Origin: Hymenobacter yonginensis
Lineage (GTDB): Bacteria; Bacteroidota; Bacteroidia; Cytophagales; Hymenobacteraceae
Reading direction: 5' to 3'
Assembly (NCBI RefSeq): GCF_027625995.1
Contig: NZ_CP115396.1
Span: 2,604,001-2,668,000 of the forward strand
Length of the DNA stretch: 64,000 nt
Position 1 is the stretch's first letter. The number at the start of each line of letters is the position of its first letter. Positions 10,975 to 20,082 of this stretch are shown one piece after another. A program made the translations under genes and the position numbers. The notes under the pieces were generated by a model. It saw only the letters and a program-made list of their open reading frames with translations, ran no database searches and was not told where the DNA came from.

Positions 10975-13900
10975 CTAGAACGTGCCGGCCAGCCGCAGCT
11001 GGTAGGTGCGCGGAATCGGCACGTTGCCGAAGTCGATGGCCCGCAGCAGATCCGACGAGCCGCCGGCGCTGGTTTCAGGGTCGAAGCCCTTGTAGTCGTC
11101 CCAGGAATAGAGGTTGCGGCCTACCACCGACACGCTCAGGTTGCTGATGAACTTGCTGACGGTGGGCAGCGTGTAAGTCAGGGCCGTTTCGCGCAGCTTC
11201 ACGTAGGAACCGTCATCCACCCGAAACTCCTGGGTGTTGTAGACGCTGAAGATGTAGCCCCGGGGCAGCTCGCCGCGCAGCTCCTTCTCGGCCAGGTCGC
11301 CGAGGCCCACGCCCTGCCGGGTGCGGTAGTCGGCATTGAACACGTCCACGCCCTGCACGGCATCGAGCAGCACGCGCAAGCCCAGCCGCTTATAGGTGAA
11401 GTTGGTGCTGAACGAGCCGGTCCAGTCGGGGTTGGGGTCGCCGATGATGACGTTGGCAATGCTGGTGCCCTGCGCGTAGCTGGGCTGGCCGTCGGAGTTG
11501 CGGGCCGGCGTGAAGCCCACCGCGCCGGTGCTCTGGCCGGTGGTGCGCTCGTCTTGCGGGAAGCCCTGGGGCGTGAGTAGCAGCGAGCCGTCGGCGTTGC
11601 GGGCGTAGGCCGAGCCGTAGAACACGCCCGCGGGCTGCCCATTCAGCAGGTACACCGGCGCCCCCGTCACGTTGTCGATGGCAATGGCCGACGAGCCCAC
11701 CAGGTCCACAATTTTGTTGCGGTTGCGGCTGTAGATGGCTGTAAAGTCCCAGCTGAAATCGGTGGTTTTCACCGGCGACACGCTCAGCTGTACTTCCACG
11801 CCCTTGTTATTGAGCCGGGCCACGTTCTCCACGATAGACGAGCCCCCGCGCGAGGGCGCAATCGTGCGGTCCACTACTAGGTCGGTAGTTTTCTGGTTGT
11901 ACACCGTCACGCCCAGGCCCAGCCGATCGTTCAGGAAGCCCAGGTCGGCACCCACTTCCAGCTCGGCCACGCGCTCGGGCCGCACCCGCGGGTTGGCCAG
12001 GCGGGCGTTGGGCAGAAACGTGGCCCGGCCCTGAAACGCCACCGGCGTAAACTGATAGAACCGGTCGTAGCTGTCGATGCCGTTTAGGTTGCCGGCTTCG
12101 CCGTAGCTGGCGCGCAGCTTCAGCGAGTTAAAGGCTGTGGCGTAGCCGGCATTCTTCCAGAAGCTCAGATCCGACAGCACCAGCGAGCCGCTCACTTTGG
12201 GGTAGTACTGGTTGGTTTCGGAAGGTGAGAACTTCGACGACCGGTCGCGCCGGATGGCGGCCGTCAGGAAGGCCAGGTTACGGAACCCAACCGTGGCCTG
12301 CCCGAAAATCCCGCTCAGATCAAACTGGTCCAGCCCGTAGGCGGAGGCCACCGTGGTGCTGCCCGAGCCGCTGACCGTGGAGATGAACGGCGTCTGGTTC
12401 TGGCCCTGAGTGCGCACCAGCTCGCCGCGCAGGTACTGGTAGCTGTAGCCGGCCAGCACCGTCAGCTTGAGGTTTTCGGTGAACTGCCGCTCGTAACCCA
12501 GATTCACGTCGGAGTTCAGCTGCAGCACGTTGTTGTTGGCATTGGCCGCAAAGCCCAGCGGATAGCGGGCCAGCGGCAGGCCGGCCGTGGCCTGGTACGG
12601 GTAGGGCCGGATGTAGTTCTGCCCCGCCTGCGAGTAGGTGTCCACGCCCAGAATGTAGTCGAGCGAGAAGCCCGCAAACGGCGTCAGGTTCACCTGCAGG
12701 TCGCTGATGGTGCGGTTGATGCGCTGCGTGAACTTCATGTCCTCGATGGTGGACAGCGGGTTGACGCGAGTGGGCTCCACGGCCTGCAGATTGCCGTTGA
12801 CGTCGCGCTGGTTGATGTCGTAGATGTTGTTGGTAATGTTGATGGAGTTGATGGGGCTGTAGAACACGTTGCCGTTGGCTTTCTCGTTGGAGAAGCTGTT
12901 GTTGTAGGCAATGCCCGCCGAGGCCCGCGCCCAGCTGGCGAAGCGCTGCTCCACCCGGGCCCGCAGGTTGTAGCGCGTGAAGTCGGTACCATCAATAATG
13001 CCCTGGTTTTTCAGGTAGCCCGCCGACACCAGGTACTGCGTCCGCTCGGCCCCGCCCGCCACCGACACGCCGTTGTCGGTGCCGTAGCCGGTCCGGAAGA
13101 TGTCGTTGAAGTAGTCGTAGCGCGGCACATCCACGAGGTTGGTGGCCAACTGCGTGGTGGCGCCAGCCCGCGTGATGCCGGTGGTGGTGGTGCCGGGGTT
13201 GGCGGCCAGCTGCTGGGGCGTGGGCGCCCCGATAGTGTAGAGCCGCAGCCCCGCAAACCCAAACTGCTTGCCGTAGGTATTCACCGGCACCGACTTACGT
13301 AGCTCGTTGACGTTGAAGCTGGTGTACACCGACACCCGCGCCGCGCCCGCCACGCCGCGCTTGGTGGTGATGAGCACCACGCCATTGGAAGCCCTGGAGC
13401 CATACTGCGCCGCCGCCGCCGCCCCGTTTATCACGTTGATGCTGGCAATGTCGTTGGGGTTGAGGTCGGCCAGGCGGTTCTGCCCGGCATTGGCCGACCC
13501 AATGTCCGGCCCCGCCGCAAGCTGCGACACGTTGGTGCTGTTGTTGCTCACAATCACGCCGTCAATCACGTACAGCGGGTCGGAGGAGCCCCGCAGCGAG
13601 TGAATCCCGCGCAGCCGCACCGACATGGAGCCGGAAGGGTCGCCGGAGTTCTGCACGATCTGGGCGCCGGGCAGCTTGCCCTGCAAGGCGTTCAGCGCGC
13701 CGCCGGTGCCGCTCTGCACCAGGTCGCGGGCCGTTACGGTGCTGATGGCGTTGCCCAGCTCGCGCTTGTTTACGCTGATGGTGGAGCCAATCACCACCAC
13801 GTCATCAAGGTTCTGGCTGGACTCGGCCAGCGACACATCGGTCGTGACGCTGGCGCTGCTGCCCACCGTGACGGTGCGGTTCTGGGTGCGGTAGCCGATG

Positions 13901-14169
13901 GTGGAAAACGTGAGCGTGTACGTGCCGGGCGCCAACTGCACGGGCAGCGTGTAGTTGCCATCGGTGTTGGTAGCGGTGCCAAGGGTGGTACCCCCAAGCA
14001 GCACGGTGGTACCAGGCAGGCCCTGCCCCCGCTCATCCGTGACGCGGCCCTGCAGGGTATATGGCTGCCGGGTACCATCCTGGGCAAGCGCCGGCACGGC
14101 GGCCAGCACGCTCAGCAGCGGACCACCCAGCGAGCGGGCCAGCCGGGCAAAAGAGTAGGAGTTTTGCAT
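10975..14169 (-). CDS. SusC/RagA family TonB-linked outer-membrane protein
   Basis: A 1064-residue TonB-dependent receptor. Signal peptide ending PALAQ, then a CarboxypepD_reg-like domain (LQGRVTDERGQGLPGTTVLL, residues about 38-120). The TonB-box region is DDVVVIGS, and the plug has the SusC signature RLRGIHSLRGSSDPLYVIDG. A long beta-barrel ends in RLAGTF with a terminal Phe, as barrel proteins do for BAM recognition. It imports glycan fragments using TonB energy together with the SusD gene directly downstream. No extracytoplasmic sigma factor or anti-sigma gene is adjacent. No good -7 box was found in the 400 bases upstream. Confidence 0.95.
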   Translation of the reverse strand: MQNSYSFARLARSLGGPLLSVLAAVPALAQDGTRQPYTLQGRVTDERGQGLPGTTVLLGGTTLGTATNTDGNYTLPVQLAPGTYTLTFSTIGYRTQNRTVTVGSSASVTTDVSLAESSQNLDDVVVIGSTISVNKRELGNAISTVTARDLVQSGTGGALNALQGKLPGAQIVQNSGDPSGSMSVRLRGIHSLRGSSDPLYVIDGVIVSNNSTNVSQLAAGPDIGSANAGQNRLADLNPNDIASINVINGAAAAAQYGSRASNGVVLITTKRGVAGAARVSVYTSFNVNELRKSVPVNTYGKQFGFAGLRLYTIGAPTPQQLAANPGTTTTGITRAGATTQLATNLVDVPRYDYFNDIFRTGYGTDNGVSVAGGAERTQYLVSAGYLKNQGIIDGTDFTRYNLRARVEQRFASWARASAGIAYNNSFSNEKANGNVFYSPINSINITNNIYDINQRDVNGNLQAVEPTRVNPLSTIEDMKFTQRINRTISDLQVNLTPFAGFSLDYILGVDTYSQAGQNYIRPYPYQATAGLPLARYPLGFAANANNNVLQLNSDVNLGYERQFTENLKLTVLAGYSYQYLRGELVRTQGQNQTPFISTVSGSGSTTVASAYGLDQFDLSGIFGQATVGFRNLAFLTAAIRRDRSSKFSPSETNQYYPKVSGSLVLSDLSFWKNAGYATAFNSLKLRASYGEAGNLNGIDSYDRFYQFTPVAFQGRATFLPNARLANPRVRPERVAELEVGADLGFLNDRLGLGVTVYNQKTTDLVVDRTIAPSRGGSSIVENVARLNNKGVEVQLSVSPVKTTDFSWDFTAIYSRNRNKIVDLVGSSAIAIDNVTGAPVYLLNGQPAGVFYGSAYARNADGSLLLTPQGFPQDERTTGQSTGAVGFTPARNSDGQPSYAQGTSIANVIIGDPNPDWTGSFSTNFTYKRLGLRVLLDAVQGVDVFNADYRTRQGVGLGDLAEKELRGELPRGYIFSVYNTQEFRVDDGSYVKLRETALTYTLPTVSKFISNLSVSVVGRNLYSWDDYKGFDPETSAGGSSDLLRAIDFGNVPIPRTYQLRLAGTF

Positions 14170-14574
14170 AGGTAAGAAGGAAAAAAGGGTGGGAAGTGAG
14201 GCGTAACACTCAGGAAATATATACTATTATTCCTGTAAATAATCACAACTAAAACACTGCTGCCTTTTGGCGGCGTATCCTTGCTTACAGGCCTGCAGCG
14301 CCTGGTTTCATGGGCTTCTCCATAAGCGCCAAACCCCGGCCTGCCCCGGCCTGAATCCGAATAATTCAGGGAAGGACAGGCCGGGGCTTGAGGTAGAAGC
14401 TGCTTGAGAAATAGTGGAACGTCATGCAGAGCGCCGCGCAGCCTCTCGCATGCTGACGTTGCCTGGTAATTCAGACGTCAGCACGCGAGAGGCTGCGCTG
14501 TGCGCTGCCTGACGGGCTGTCAATTTTTATGACTTCGCAGCCACCTAGAGCAGATCAGCCGCCCAAGAAATCGG
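14170..14574. other. Gene-free spacer between susC and the nagB fusion
   Basis: Next to susC it is AT-rich (14215-14275). At 14334-14353 CCCCGGCCTG is repeated twice in tandem and its inverse lies at 14377-14386, giving two alternative hairpins that may end nagB transcription. A long hairpin repeat follows at 14420-14514. No coding potential was seen. Confidence 0.6.
14420..14514. repeat. Long hairpin repeat, GTCATGCAGAG family, copy 2
   Basis: Arms with GTCATGCAGAGC...CAGCCTCTCGC and their inverse, with a GACGT inner stem. It is more diverged than copy 1; the conserved outer end identifies the family. Confidence 0.8.
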
Positions 14575-16497
14575 CTAGAAATGCCACCGCACGAAGGCTT
14601 CGATACCTTCGTACTCGGGTAGGCCCAGCTGGTCGTAGAGGCGGGCGGTGGTGCGGTTGCGCTCCTCGGCGCGCTGCCAGAACTCGCGCTGGTCGGCGCC
14701 CGGAAACAGCGGCCGGTCTTTCTGGCTCTGGTGCTTGAAGATGGCGCGGCGCTTGCGCGTGAGCTCCTGCGGGCTCAGCGGCACGGCCATTTCAATCTGG
14801 GCCACGTCCCACTCCTGCCAGGCGCCGCGGTAGAGCCACACCCAGCAATCCTGCAGCCAGGGCGTGCCAGCCGCCTTCAGCCGGCGCACGGCCTCGAAGA
14901 TGGCCGCCAAACACACGCGGTGCGTGCCGTGCGGGTCGCTCAGGTCGCCGGCGGCGTAGATCTGGTGGGGCTGCAGGCGGTTGAGCAAATCGATAGTGAG
15001 CTGGATGTCTTCTTCGCCGAGCGGCTTTTTGCGCACCCGGCCGGTTTCGTAGAACGGCAGGTCCTGGAAGTGGGCGCGGGTTTCGGGGTCGAGGCCGGCG
15101 TAGCGCAGGGCGCTTTTGGCCTCGCCGCGCCGGATCAGGCCCTTGATCTGCTGCACCTCGTCGGAATCGACCTGGCCGGGCTGCTTGTTTCTCAGGAAAT
15201 CGGCCACGCGCTGGTAGAGCGTCTCGGCCGGCTGATCGTCGAAGCGGAAGGCCTCGTCGTAGTCGGCCACAAAATCAGCGAAGCGGATGGCCTCGTCATC
15301 GAATACGGCAATGTTGCCGGAAGTCTGGTACGCCACGTGCACCTCGTGGCCCTGATCGACCAGCCGCAGTAGCGTGCCGCCCATGGAAATTACGTCGTCG
15401 TCGGGGTGGGGCGAGAAGATGAGGGCGCGCTTGGGGAAGGGCGCGGCCCGCTCGGGGCGGTGAGTGTCGTCGGCGTTCGGCTTGCCGCCGGGCCAGCCCG
15501 TAATGGTGTGTTGCAGTTCGTTGAACACCCGAATATTGAGGCTGTACGCCTGCCCTTCAGCCGCGGCCAGCAGGTCGGAGAGGCCGTTTTCGTTGTAGTC
15601 TTCGTCGGTGAGCTTGAGGATGGGCTTTTCCACCAGCCGGGCCAGCCAGGTCACGGCCTTGCGCACCTGGGCGGCCTCGTGCCAGTTGCAGGGCTGGCCG
15701 GCCAGCCAAGGCGTTTTGCGGGAGCTGAGCTCGGCGGCGGCGGCCTCATCGAGCACGGCCTGTACGGCGGGATGGTGCTGCAGGTAGGTGGCCGGCACGG
15801 TATCGGTGGGCTCGCCTTCCACCATGCGCTTGATGACGGCGGCCTTGCCTTCGCCCCAGGCCAGCAGCACGATGTGGCGGGCTTCCAGAATGGTGCCCAC
15901 ACCCATGGTGATGGCGCGGCGCGGCACGTTTTCCTCGCCGTAGAAGTCGGAGGCGGCGTCGGTGCGGGTGATGTGGTCGAGGGTGATGAGGCGGGTGCGG
16001 GAGGCGGCGCCGGAGCCGGGCTCGTTGAAGCCGATGTGGCCGGTGCGCCCGATGCCCAGCAGCTGCCAGTCGATGCCGCCGGCCTCCCGGATCTGCTCTT
16101 CGTAGCGGCGGCAGAACTCGGCTACCTGGTCGGCGGGCACGGTGCCGTCGGGGATATGCACGTTTTCGGGCTTGATGTCGATGTGGTCGAACAGGTACTC
16201 GCGCATGAAGCGCACGTAGCTCTGCAGCGAGTCGGGAGCCATCGGGAAATACTCGTCGAGGTTGAAGCTGACGACATTCTGGAAGCTCAACCCTTCTTCA
16301 CGGTGCAGCCGCACCAACTCCTCATATACCCGCGTCGGCGACGAGCCCGTGGCCAGGCCCAGCACGGCCGGGCGGCCCTCCTGGGCGCGCTGCCGGATGA
16401 AGGCAGCCAGCTCACGGGCCACCTGCACGGAGGCCTGCTCAGAATCGGGGAAGATGCGGACGGGCACGCGCGAGGCGGTGGGGTTGGTGGCAGACAT
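14575..16497 (-). CDS. nagB: Glucosamine-6-phosphate deaminase NagB fused to a LmbE/PIG-L domain
   Basis: A 640-residue cytoplasmic protein. Residues about 12-265 are a NagB domain, which converts glucosamine-6-phosphate to fructose-6-phosphate and ammonia. FNLDEYF holds Asp81, matching E. coli Asp72, and RTGHIGFNEP holds His154 and Glu159, matching His143 and Glu148. The position of E. coli Asp141 is Thr152 here. Residues about 355-640 are a LmbE-like (PIG-L) domain with the zinc motif PHPDDD (363-368) and a later HGTH, which in other proteins removes N-acetyl groups. This fusion is the usual Bacteroidota form. It lies between two Sus pairs, supporting amino-sugar catabolism in this region. 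Confidence 0.93.
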   Translation of the reverse strand: MSATNPTASRVPVRIFPDSEQASVQVARELAAFIRQRAQEGRPAVLGLATGSSPTRVYEELVRLHREEGLSFQNVVSFNLDEYFPMAPDSLQSYVRFMREYLFDHIDIKPENVHIPDGTVPADQVAEFCRRYEEQIREAGGIDWQLLGIGRTGHIGFNEPGSGAASRTRLITLDHITRTDAASDFYGEENVPRRAITMGVGTILEARHIVLLAWGEGKAAVIKRMVEGEPTDTVPATYLQHHPAVQAVLDEAAAAELSSRKTPWLAGQPCNWHEAAQVRKAVTWLARLVEKPILKLTDEDYNENGLSDLLAAAEGQAYSLNIRVFNELQHTITGWPGGKPNADDTHRPERAAPFPKRALIFSPHPDDDVISMGGTLLRLVDQGHEVHVAYQTSGNIAVFDDEAIRFADFVADYDEAFRFDDQPAETLYQRVADFLRNKQPGQVDSDEVQQIKGLIRRGEAKSALRYAGLDPETRAHFQDLPFYETGRVRKKPLGEEDIQLTIDLLNRLQPHQIYAAGDLSDPHGTHRVCLAAIFEAVRRLKAAGTPWLQDCWVWLYRGAWQEWDVAQIEMAVPLSPQELTRKRRAIFKHQSQKDRPLFPGADQREFWQRAEERNRTTARLYDQLGLPEYEGIEAFVRWHF

Positions 16498-16856
16498 GGC
16501 AGACAGATTAGATAGAGAGTGGACAGGAAGGCGCGGAAAAATGGAGCTTTGCCAGCAGCATTCAAAGTCAAATTTCTACTAAATAAAATACCATATATAG
16601 TTGTCTGCTATTACGCAGCTTTCTAGCTTTAATCCCGACTTTTTTTCCTGATTGACGGCTTTTCCGATTCAACTACTCCGGAACTACCCCAAAACTTCGC
16701 TCCAGACGCGGTTTTTCTATGGCTAACGCACCGTTTTGTTGTTTGCTGCCCGCGCGTCTGCCTCCATGCCGGCCGGAGCCAATCTGCTTGTAGCAGCCTG
16801 GTTCCGGCCGCTTCTTTTGCCGCATTCTCTCACTTATTCCCACAACTCATTCCTCT
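16498..16856. other. Divergent promoter region nagB / susC
   Basis: 359 bases between divergent genes. The half near nagB is AT-rich (16560-16700), as expected for promoters. On the minus strand TGACTTTG at about 16556-16563 is one base off the -7 consensus. No open frame, operator palindrome or riboswitch fold was recognised. Confidence 0.45.
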
Positions 16857-19800
16857 ATGAACAGACTCTACCTGCTAGCGCCGGTACTGAGTGTGGCGGC
16901 GGCCCTTCCGGCCCACGCCCAGCAGAACCTGCGCACGGTCACGGGCATCGTGACGGACGCCAACAATACGCCCCTACCCGGCGTGACGGTGCTCGTGAAA
17001 GGCACCACCAACGGCGCCAGCACCGGCACCGACGGCCGCTACTCGCTGCAGGCGGCTCCCGGCAGCACCCTCAGCTTCAGCTTCATCGGCTACACCAGCC
17101 AGGAGCGCACCGTCGGCCCCGACGGCGCCGTGGATATCAGCCTGAAGGAGAATACCACGGCCCTGAACGACGTTATCGTGACGGCCTTTGGCATCAAGCA
17201 GGAACGCCGCCAGGTGAACTACGGCGCCCAGGAAGTTTCCAGCAAGGACATCATCGACTCGCGCCAGCCCAACATCGTGAATGCCCTGCAGGGCAAGGTG
17301 GCGGGCGTGCAGGTAACCAGCTCGGGTGGCGGGGCCGGCGAAGGCGCCTCCATCGTTATCCGGGGTGGCAACTCGCTGGACGGCGACAACCAGCCGCTGT
17401 TCGTGATTGACGGCATCATCATGGACAACACCTCGTTTGTGGAGTCGACGGCGCCGGGTGGTGGCTCGGCCTTCAACGGGCTGCTAGGCCGCTCGGTGTC
17501 GTCGCAGAACCGCGCCGCCGACATCAACCCCGAGGACGTGGAAACCATGACTGTGCTGAAGGGTGCCGCCGCGGCGGCGCTCTACGGCTCGCGCGCGGCC
17601 AGCGGCGCCGTTATCATCACCACCAAGAAAGGCAAGTCGGGCGTGGTGACCGTGGACTACCGCACGCAGGTATCGGTGGACGAGGTGAACCGCCTGCCCA
17701 AGCTGCAGGGCGTGTACAAGCAGGGCGCCAACGGCATCTTCGACCCAACTACGCGCATTTCGTGGGGGCCGCAGTTTGCGCCCGGCGAAAAAGTTTACGA
17801 CAACCTGGGCGACTTCTACAAAACGGCTTACAACTTCCAGAACTACCTGACCGTGACGGGCGGCACCGACAAAGGCTCGTTCCTGCTTTCGGCCTCGCAC
17901 CTCGACCAGACAGGTGTGGCCCGCAACTCGGAGTTCGACAAAAGCACGGTGCGCCTATCAGGCACGCTGCAGGTGTCGCCGAAGATCCGGGCGCAGGGCT
18001 CGGCGCAGTACCTCAACTCGGGCGGGCGCCGGCCGCTGCAGGGCCCGGGTCTGTTTGGCGGCTCGGGCGGCTATATGGTGAGCTTGCTGACCTGGCCCCG
18101 CAACGACGATGCCCGCAACTACCTCAACCCCGACGGCACCCGCCGCCGCCTGATTGGGGGCGTGGGCAGCTCCGATGCCGACAATCCCTACTTCACGGTG
18201 GAGCGCAACCCCATTACGGACCGCACCAACCGCGTCATCGGCAACGCGCAGCTGACGTATGACCCCTTCAAGTGGCTTACTATCAGCTACAATTTGGGCA
18301 CCGATTACTACACCGAGCGAGTGCGTTCCATCCGGGCGGTGGGCACCTCGCAGCCCGGCAACCAAGACGGCGGTATTTCCGAAACTACCACCCAGAACCG
18401 GCTGCTCAACTCCAACCTGACGGCCATCTTCTCGCACTCGTTCAGCGAGAATATCGGGGCCACGCTGCTGCTGGGCAACACCATAGAGCAGGGCCAGCGC
18501 GAAACCACCGACATCATTGGGCTGGTGTTCCGCTCGCCCAACTTCAACTCCATCAATAACACCGTGAACCGCGGCGCCCTGACCACCAACTCGCTGCGGC
18601 GGCTGGTGGCCAATTTCGCCCGCATCAACCTGGATTTGTTCAAGCAGGTGACGGTGGAAGCAAGCGTGCGTCTCGACCAATCCTCGACGCTGCCGCGGCC
18701 TAACCTGAATAAAAACTACGGCAAGCCCTTCGTGTATGGCTCAGCTACGCTGGGCTACGAGTTTTCGCGCACGCTGGGCCTCGACAACAGCTCGATTCTC
18801 AACTATGGCAAGCTCCGGCTGGCCGTGGCAGAAGTGGGCAAAGACACCAGCCCCTACCGCGTAGATTCGCCACTGGCCCAGAGCACCTACATCGGGGGCG
18901 GCTTCCGGCAGGGCTTCTTCGGCTCGAATACACAGCTCCGGCCCGAGCGTACCCGCTCCTATGAGGCCGGCCTGGACTTCCAGTTTCTGAAAGGCCGCCT
19001 GGGCCTCGATGCCGGCGTGTACTACTCCGAAACCCGCGACCAGCTGATTGCGCCCCGCGTCAGCCAGGCTTCCGGCTATATTCTGCAGTACATCAACGGC
19101 GGCACCGTAACCAACAAGGGCGTGGAAATTGCCCTGAACGGCCGGCCTGTGCAGACGGCTTCAGGCTTCACCTGGGACGTGCTGGCCAACTTCTTCCACA
19201 ATGAGAACCGCGCCAAAAAGCTTCCGAGCTTCCTGACGGAGGTAAACCAGTCGGACTCGTGGGTGATTGACGTGGCCCGGGGCAGCGCCTTCCCCAACCG
19301 GCCCATCACGTCCATCGGCGTGCAGGACTACGCCCGTGTAACCGACCCCAACTCGCCGTATTTCGGGCAGGTGATTATCAGCCCTACCACCGGCTATCCG
19401 TCGGTGGTGGCGGGCACGTTTGTGTATGCCGGCGACCGAGCCCCACAGTTCACCACGCAGCTGACCAACACACTGGCCTACAAAGGACTGTCGCTGACCT
19501 TTATGCTGGACTTCCGCAAAGGTGGCGACGTGGTGAACGGCAACGAGTGGACGGCCGTGCGCTCGGGCCTGAGCAACAAAACCCTGGACCGCAACAAAAC
19601 TGCCGTTATCGAGGGCGTGGTACGCGCCGCCGACGGCTCGTACTCGCCAAACACGCGCCCCGTAGAGCTGACGCAAGGCTACTTCATCAACCAGGTGGGC
19701 GGCACCGGCTGGGCCTTCGTGGAAGACGGCTCCTGGACCCGCCTGCGCTACGCCACGGTGGCCTACCGCCTGCCGGCCACGCTGCTGGGCAAAAGCTTCG

Positions 19801-19982
19801 TGAAAGGCGTGGAGCTGAGCGTGACGGGCCGCAACCTTGTACTACTGACCAACTACTCCGGCGCTGACCCTGAAACGGCCGCAGCCGGCGCCGGCGTGCG
19901 TGGCGGCGGCTCGGGCGGCTTCGACTACGGCAGCACGCCTGCTACCCGCGGCGTCGACATGGCGTTACGCGTGAATTTTTAA
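16857..19982 (+). CDS. SusC/RagA family TonB-linked outer-membrane protein
   Basis: A 1041-residue receptor with signal peptide ending PAHAQ. The regulatory-like domain reads VTGIVTDANNTPLPGVTVLV, then a TonB-box region (LNDVIVTAFGIKQE). The plug has ALQGKVAGVQV and IRGGNSLDGDNQPLFVIDG, and the barrel ends MALRVNF. It is the first gene of a three-gene set (receptor, SusD-like lipoprotein, third lipoprotein) and faces away from the nagB fusion. Sequence and plug differ clearly from the other SusC in the window, so the two systems probably take different substrates. No adjacent hybrid two-component or sigma/anti-sigma regulator was seen. Confidence 0.95.
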   Translation: MNRLYLLAPVLSVAAALPAHAQQNLRTVTGIVTDANNTPLPGVTVLVKGTTNGASTGTDGRYSLQAAPGSTLSFSFIGYTSQERTVGPDGAVDISLKENTTALNDVIVTAFGIKQERRQVNYGAQEVSSKDIIDSRQPNIVNALQGKVAGVQVTSSGGGAGEGASIVIRGGNSLDGDNQPLFVIDGIIMDNTSFVESTAPGGGSAFNGLLGRSVSSQNRAADINPEDVETMTVLKGAAAAALYGSRAASGAVIITTKKGKSGVVTVDYRTQVSVDEVNRLPKLQGVYKQGANGIFDPTTRISWGPQFAPGEKVYDNLGDFYKTAYNFQNYLTVTGGTDKGSFLLSASHLDQTGVARNSEFDKSTVRLSGTLQVSPKIRAQGSAQYLNSGGRRPLQGPGLFGGSGGYMVSLLTWPRNDDARNYLNPDGTRRRLIGGVGSSDADNPYFTVERNPITDRTNRVIGNAQLTYDPFKWLTISYNLGTDYYTERVRSIRAVGTSQPGNQDGGISETTTQNRLLNSNLTAIFSHSFSENIGATLLLGNTIEQGQRETTDIIGLVFRSPNFNSINNTVNRGALTTNSLRRLVANFARINLDLFKQVTVEASVRLDQSSTLPRPNLNKNYGKPFVYGSATLGYEFSRTLGLDNSSILNYGKLRLAVAEVGKDTSPYRVDSPLAQSTYIGGGFRQGFFGSNTQLRPERTRSYEAGLDFQFLKGRLGLDAGVYYSETRDQLIAPRVSQASGYILQYINGGTVTNKGVEIALNGRPVQTASGFTWDVLANFFHNENRAKKLPSFLTEVNQSDSWVIDVARGSAFPNRPITSIGVQDYARVTDPNSPYFGQVIISPTTGYPSVVAGTFVYAGDRAPQFTTQLTNTLAYKGLSLTFMLDFRKGGDVVNGNEWTAVRSGLSNKTLDRNKTAVIEGVVRAADGSYSPNTRPVELTQGYFINQVGGTGWAFVEDGSWTRLRYATVAYRLPATLLGKSFVKGVELSVTGRNLVLLTNYSGADPETAAAGAGVRGGGSGGFDYGSTPATRGVDMALRVNF

Positions 19983-20082
19983 TTGAATGGCTGAATGGTT
20001 GCATTGCTAAATGGTTGGCCGTTCGACGAGCAGCCGTAAGGAGTAACCATTTAACAATTAAGCCATTAAACATAAAAAGCAA
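19983..20082. repeat. AATGGTT inverted repeat in the susC-susD spacer
   Basis: AATGGCT, AATGGTT and AAATGGTT on one side are mirrored by AACCATTTAACAATTAAGCC on the other (20044-20069). The GC-poor imperfect stem-loop lies between two genes that should share one transcript. Confidence 0.55.
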
